From: JBCDBL01 sp039183635
GTDB taxonomy: Bacteria; Pseudomonadota; Alphaproteobacteria; Caulobacterales; Parvularculaceae
Direction: 5' to 3'
DNA length: 36,298 nt
NCBI GenBank assembly: GCA_039183635.1
Contig: JBCDBL010000025.1
Location: 1 to 36,298, forward strand
Shown: piece after piece, positions 32,932 to 36,298 of the stretch
Layout: the number at the start of each line of letters is the position of its first letter
Position numbering within the stretch: the stretch's first letter is position 1
Notes under the pieces: model-generated
Told to the model about the DNA's origin: nothing
Database searches by the model: none
Seen by the model: only the letters and a program-made list of their open reading frames with translations
Translations under genes and position numbers: made by a program

Positions 32932-34205
32932 TCTTGCAGGCCTCCCAACGGGGCGGAGGTCAAAACCTCGCCGCGCATTTGATGCGCGGCGACGATAACG
33001 AACATATCGAACTTCACGAAATTCGGGGGTTCGTGTCCGACGATCTACATGGGGCATTCAAAGAAGCCTACGCCGTCAGCAAGGGAACGAAGTGCAAGCA
33101 ATATCTCTTTTCATTAAGCCTTAACCCTCCCCCCGATGAAGACGTGCCTATCGAAGTGTTTGAACAAACGATAGCGAAAGCCGAAGAACGGTTAGGTTTG
33201 GGCGGACAACCCCGCGCTGTCGTCTTTCACGAAAAAGAAGGTCGTCGCCACGCCCATTGCGTCTGGTCACGCATTGATGCGGAGACTATGACCGCAAAAC
33301 AAATGTCGTTTTTCAAGATGAAGCTCTTTGACTTGTCGCGAGAGCTTTACCTTGAACACGATTGGCGAATGCCGCGCGGCTTTGTCGATAAAAGTCTCCG
33401 CAATCCGCGCAACTTCACGCTGTCCGAATGGCAACAAGCCAAACGTAATGGCCAAGACCCACGCGAGCTAAAAACGGCTGTGCAAGATGCGTGGGCGGTG
33501 TCTGACAATTGCAATACGTTTGAACATGCCCTGCAAGAGCGTGGTTACTGGCTCGCCCGTGGTGACCGCCGTGCGCATGTCGTTGTCGATTATCAAGGCG
33601 AAGTGCATTCCGTTCCCCGCGCCCTTGGCAAGAAAGCCAAAGAGGTACGTGCGAAATTGGGCGACCCAGCGCAATTACATAGCGTAGAAGAAACAAAACG
33701 CACCATTGCGGCGACCATGACGCCGCTCATGAAAAAGCATATCGACCATTCCCGCATGATGTTTGAGCGTCGCAAAGCGCATTTCGACGAGAAACGCCTC
33801 AAAATGCGGGATGAGCATATGGCACAGCGCCGAGACATAAGCTCCAAACAGCGTGAGCGAAAAGAACGGGAAAGTACGGAGCGTGCAAAGAAGCTTCCTA
33901 AGGGGTTACGCCGTCTTTGGTCGAGAATTACCGGCCAATATAAAAAGCTGAAAAAAACCAATGAGCTAGACGCAAATGAATGTGCTTTAAGAGATAAGCG
34001 CGAGCGCGATGAACTGGTCGCCGTGCAGCTTGAGCGCCGCAGAGAACTTCAATCGGTATTCGCGATGCATAGAAAACAACATTCTGAAACTCTGTTGGAG
34101 TTGCGTCAGGACATGGTGCGGTTCCGCGCTTTGGAACGGGAGGCAAACGCACCAAAAGTGAAAAGAAGATTGAGGCGTCGCGATCCATCTAGAGACCTGA
34201 ATTAA
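32928..34205 (+). CDS. mobA: Relaxase/mobilization nuclease (MobA/VirD2-like)
   Basis: Taking the ATG that overlaps the mobC stop gives 425 residues beginning MILQASQRGGGQNLAAHLMR. The relaxase domain covers about 1-240. The three-histidine metal motif is seen at H101, H108 and H110 (FHEKEGRRHAHCVWSRID), followed by LYLEHDWRMPRGFVDKS and FTLSEWQQAKRNGQDPRELK, well-conserved blocks in alphaproteobacterial relaxases. Residues about 260-425 are highly charged and predicted to form a coiled coil. The N-terminal tyrosine of classical MOBP enzymes (after GG-x-LxxY) is not present at the usual place (AAHLMR). It nicks oriT DNA for transfer. No coupling protein is nearby. Confidence 0.85.
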   Translation: MILQASQRGGGQNLAAHLMRGDDNEHIELHEIRGFVSDDLHGAFKEAYAVSKGTKCKQYLFSLSLNPPPDEDVPIEVFEQTIAKAEERLGLGGQPRAVVFHEKEGRRHAHCVWSRIDAETMTAKQMSFFKMKLFDLSRELYLEHDWRMPRGFVDKSLRNPRNFTLSEWQQAKRNGQDPRELKTAVQDAWAVSDNCNTFEHALQERGYWLARGDRRAHVVVDYQGEVHSVPRALGKKAKEVRAKLGDPAQLHSVEETKRTIAATMTPLMKKHIDHSRMMFERRKAHFDEKRLKMRDEHMAQRRDISSKQRERKERESTERAKKLPKGLRRLWSRITGQYKKLKKTNELDANECALRDKRERDELVAVQLERRRELQSVFAMHRKQHSETLLELRQDMVRFRALEREANAPKVKRRLRRRDPSRDLN

Positions 34206-34207
34206 TT

Positions 34208-34226
34208 TTCCTAAACGTTAGGGAAA
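34208..34226. terminator. Stem-loop after the relaxase gene
   Basis: TTCCTAA-ACG-TTAGGGAA folds into a short stem (core CCTAA/TTAGG, 34210-34222) just after the relaxase stop. It could end mobilization transcription. It has T's before but not after the stem, so it is weak. Confidence 0.3.
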
Positions 34227-34235
34227 TCGAATCAC

Positions 34236-34385
34236 ATGAATTTTGTAGCTATCAATTATACACAACGGAATTTTACTCTTGATTTGATAGGCTTAGAGGC
34301 AATATTTATTAGCTCTGTCAAAAGTGAAATTGAAAGCTCAATAAGAAATTTTGGAGGCGAGGTTGAGTTTTTTGATAGACGATAG
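34236..34385 (+). CDS. Possible small protein, 49 residues
   Basis: An ATG at 34236, with AGGGAAA about nine bases upstream, opens a 49-codon frame (MNFVAINYTQRNFTLDLIGL, then SSVKSEIESSIRNFGGEVEF). It ends at a TAG inside the next gene's start region. The GGAGG that would serve the membrane-protein gene lies inside this frame, so the two could be translationally coupled. It is not recognised. Its size makes chance a real possibility. Confidence 0.35.
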   Translation: MNFVAINYTQRNFTLDLIGLEAIFISSVKSEIESSIRNFGGEVEFFDRR

Positions 34386-35076
34386 AGGCTCACTTCCTCC
34401 AGCTGAGGACTGGCCACTTCTTTTGGAGGATTATCGACGTTCTTGGGATTATTACAAAATAAATCTAAATGAAAGAGCAAGAATTTACGATCTGTTTTTG
34501 AAAACAATCGCGTTTCCTAGCGGCCTTATTTCTATATCTTTAGCCATTTTACCTAAATTCTTTCTTGATTATGCTGAAAATTCTAAGAGCGTCCTAGCAG
34601 AAAGCGGTCAATTTTACGATGGATATGTATTACTGACAGGGATACTCGTGTTTGTATTCTCATTAGTTGGCACTGTTATGTACATTTTGCACTTTTATGA
34701 AGAGGAAGTTTCAAAAGACTACTTAAAATTCATGAAAGATGTCAGACTACGGATTTCTTCAGATTATCCTGAAATGAAGCATTTTCTTAAACCGGAACCA
34801 GATCCAAATAAGCGAAGACGCATTTTTGGACTTAAGGCCAGTTTTTTTAAAACCTTCTCGATGTGCCTTGTTAATTCGTTGTTATCTGCGCTTGGCCTAT
34901 TTATGATTTTTGAAGGCGTTTTTGGCTGGCTTTCTCGGCACCCTTTATGGCAAAATTTGTTTATCGGAGTGGGTTTATATGTAGGGTTTATAATTCTAAA
35001 TCTATTTATTAGAGGCGTGCTTTTTCGCTCGAAAAAACAACCGCATTGTGCTCAAAGCCAGAACGCTGCGCAATGA
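34363..35076 (+). CDS. Four-pass membrane protein of unknown function
   Basis: A TTG start at 34363 with GGAGG five bases upstream gives 237 residues. A TTG at 34351 is an alternative. About four hydrophobic segments are visible in two pairs: TIAFPSGLISISLAILPKFF (about 45-65) and GYVLLTGILVFVFSLVGTVM (about 85-105), then CLVNSLLSALGLFMIFEGVF and NLFIGVGLYVGFIILNLFIR (about 165-230). A charged cytosolic loop of about 60 residues separates the pairs. It is AT-rich compared with the genes before 34200, suggesting later acquisition. It precedes polysaccharide genes and has no recognised family. Confidence 0.68.
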   Translation: MSFLIDDRGSLPPAEDWPLLLEDYRRSWDYYKINLNERARIYDLFLKTIAFPSGLISISLAILPKFFLDYAENSKSVLAESGQFYDGYVLLTGILVFVFSLVGTVMYILHFYEEEVSKDYLKFMKDVRLRISSDYPEMKHFLKPEPDPNKRRRIFGLKASFFKTFSMCLVNSLLSALGLFMIFEGVFGWLSRHPLWQNLFIGVGLYVGFIILNLFIRGVLFRSKKQPHCAQSQNAAQ

Positions 35077-35081
35077 TGTAG

Positions 35082-36158
35082 ATGCAAAAAATGCACCCGC
35101 CTTCCCATCCTACTTTTATAGTTGGCACACGACCTGAGTCTATAAAATTACTGCCGGTAATCCGAGAGTTTTCCAATCTTGGAATTATTAGTTCAGTAGT
35201 ACTAACAGGCCAGCATAATGAATCACTGGTTTGTCGTGATTTATTTTTAAAAGAAAATGCAAAAATAAGCTGTGCTGAAAATTTCAGTATAGAAGGTATT
35301 AAGAAAAAAATATCCTCATTTCATTCTGAGATTGTATTTGTGCAGGGCGACACAAAGAGCGCTTTTTATGGAGCTGTAGCTGCTCATCAGCTAAAAATTC
35401 CTCTTATTCATGTCGAGGCGGGTTTGAGAACATTTTCGTTTCAACCTTGGCCGGAAGAATGGTTACGTGTGCAGATTAGCAAGTTAGCTGATTTGCATTT
35501 TGCTCCATCGAAATTAGCCAAAAGAAACCTTCTAAATGAAGGGGTAGAGAGTGAAAGAATAATTTTTAGTGGGAATACAATTATTGATGCAGTAAAAATC
35601 TCTATGCGCCAATCTAATAATTTCTATAATCTTAGAAAAGAAAGGAAGTTTAAGCGAATTGTTCTTGTTACATCTCATAGGCGAGAGAATGGCCCGAATC
35701 GCTCAGCAGTAATTTATCATTCTATGTTACAGGCAGTAAGAACTTTAGGTTTTCAATTTATCATTGTTGAACACCACAATAGCTATTTAGCAAAAATTGC
35801 AAAAAAAAATAGCGCTGAAGGAGTTGAAGTGATCCCTCCGCTAGCTCATGCGGAATTTGTATCTCTGATGTATCAATCAGACATTATACTAACAGATTCA
35901 GGGGGGGTTCAGGAGGAGGCGTCTTGTTTGGGTAAGCCGCTTATTATCCTTAGAGAGAAGACGGAGAGGCCAGAAGCTGTAAGTACGGGTTGCGCTTTAT
36001 TGGTTGGAGCTGATCCGCATTTGATTTTTCGCGCCTTACAGCATTTTATGCTAGATAATAAAGTTGATCCTAATACATATCAGTATCATTTTGTTTATGG
36101 CCATGGCGATGCAGCTAAGAAAATTGCTGATGAAACTATACGGTTCATGAATGTTTGA
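35082..36158 (+). CDS. wecB: UDP-N-acetylglucosamine 2-epimerase (non-hydrolysing)
   Basis: This 358-residue GT-B-type enzyme interconverts UDP-GlcNAc and UDP-ManNAc in the cytoplasm for surface polysaccharide. The family landmarks are VGTRPESIKLLPVI (14-27), D90 in VQGDT, E112 in HVEAGLRT, PEEWLR near 124-129, and H199 in TSHRREN. The UDP/regulatory loop reads DSGGVQEEASCLGKP with REKTERPEA. These cover the catalytic acids and the histidine. It is slightly shorter than common members (about 370-380), mainly between residues 50 and 85. The start is six bases after the previous stop. The following gene (nucleotide-sugar dehydrogenase) makes a ManNAc-to-ManNAcA route likely. Confidence 0.9.
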   Translation: MQKMHPPSHPTFIVGTRPESIKLLPVIREFSNLGIISSVVLTGQHNESLVCRDLFLKENAKISCAENFSIEGIKKKISSFHSEIVFVQGDTKSAFYGAVAAHQLKIPLIHVEAGLRTFSFQPWPEEWLRVQISKLADLHFAPSKLAKRNLLNEGVESERIIFSGNTIIDAVKISMRQSNNFYNLRKERKFKRIVLVTSHRRENGPNRSAVIYHSMLQAVRTLGFQFIIVEHHNSYLAKIAKKNSAEGVEVIPPLAHAEFVSLMYQSDIILTDSGGVQEEASCLGKPLIILREKTERPEAVSTGCALLVGADPHLIFRALQHFMLDNKVDPNTYQYHFVYGHGDAAKKIADETIRFMNV

Positions 36159-36298
36159 TGTATGTATTTGCGGAGTTGGTCATGTAGGATATCCTATGGC
36201 CAAAGTTATTGCTGCAAATGGTCTGCGGGTCATTGCTTGTGATATTGATCCTTACCGCATTGAAGAAATATCAGAGAACTTAAATGTAGTAGGCGGAG
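36151..36298 (+). CDS. Nucleotide-sugar dehydrogenase, N-terminal part (cut by the window end)
   Basis: An ATG at 36151, overlapping the epimerase stop by eight bases, opens a frame that runs off the window. The visible 49 residues begin MFDVCICGVGHVGYPMAKVI and form the NAD-binding fold GxGxxGxPxA, then VIACDIDPYRIEEI, typical of UDP-glucose/UDP-ManNAc dehydrogenases. With the upstream 2-epimerase, UDP-ManNAc dehydrogenase (WecC-type) is the most likely identity, but the distinguishing residues lie outside the window. Confidence 0.75.
   Translation, partial: MFDVCICGVGHVGYPMAKVIAANGLRVIACDIDPYRIEEISENLNVVGG

Overview
The window is a chromosomal stretch of a marine-type alphaproteobacterium. 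The support is GC-rich genes with short ATGA-type overlaps, a VirB-type secretion operon with alphaproteobacterial features, several TonB-dependent receptors, a HNE_0200/SO2930-family cytochrome, and dispersed hairpin repeats of a kind common in this class. A placement near Hyphomonadaceae or Parvularculaceae is inference. No tRNA, rRNA or CRISPR array was seen.

Layout. (1) 23-1024: a DgcN-type DUF1611 protein, followed by a repeat-filled gap. (2) 1491-8169: a nitric-oxide-type signalling block. It holds an H-NOX haem sensor, a PAS histidine kinase, a receiver-HDOD protein and a receiver with a degenerate HD-GYP domain in one overlapping operon. Upstream lie a receiver-LuxR regulator and an oppositely oriented receiver-histidine kinase. 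(3) 8303-15539: a tightly packed type IV secretion operon, virB2-B3-B4-B6-B9-B10-B11, without recognisable virB1, virB5, virB7, virB8 or virD4. (4) 15678-21075: a DUF1800 lipoprotein, a Tat-exported DUF1501 protein and a TonB-dependent receptor. (5) 21291-28860: a second TonB-dependent receptor diverging from a TetR regulator, then a dihaem cytochrome c lipoprotein and a parallel beta-helix lipoprotein diverging from a coniferyl-aldehyde-dehydrogenase-like enzyme. This resembles a regulated uptake and oxidation module. (6) 29170-31936: an exported protein of unknown function and a fusion of a SARP/BTAD-type DNA-binding region with an alpha/beta hydrolase. (7) 31964-34205: the decayed end of a serine recombinase followed by mobC and relaxase genes, the remains of a mobilizable element. 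(8) 34236-36298: an AT-rich segment with a possible small gene, a multi-pass membrane protein, a UDP-GlcNAc 2-epimerase and the start of a nucleotide-sugar dehydrogenase. This is the beginning of a surface polysaccharide locus, probably acquired.

The most interesting systems are the enlarged H-NOX network, with an HDOD output where EAL is found in known examples and a non-catalytic HD-GYP, and the reduced T4SS directly behind it. A modular hairpin repeat family is also notable because its ends supply the stop codons of several genes.
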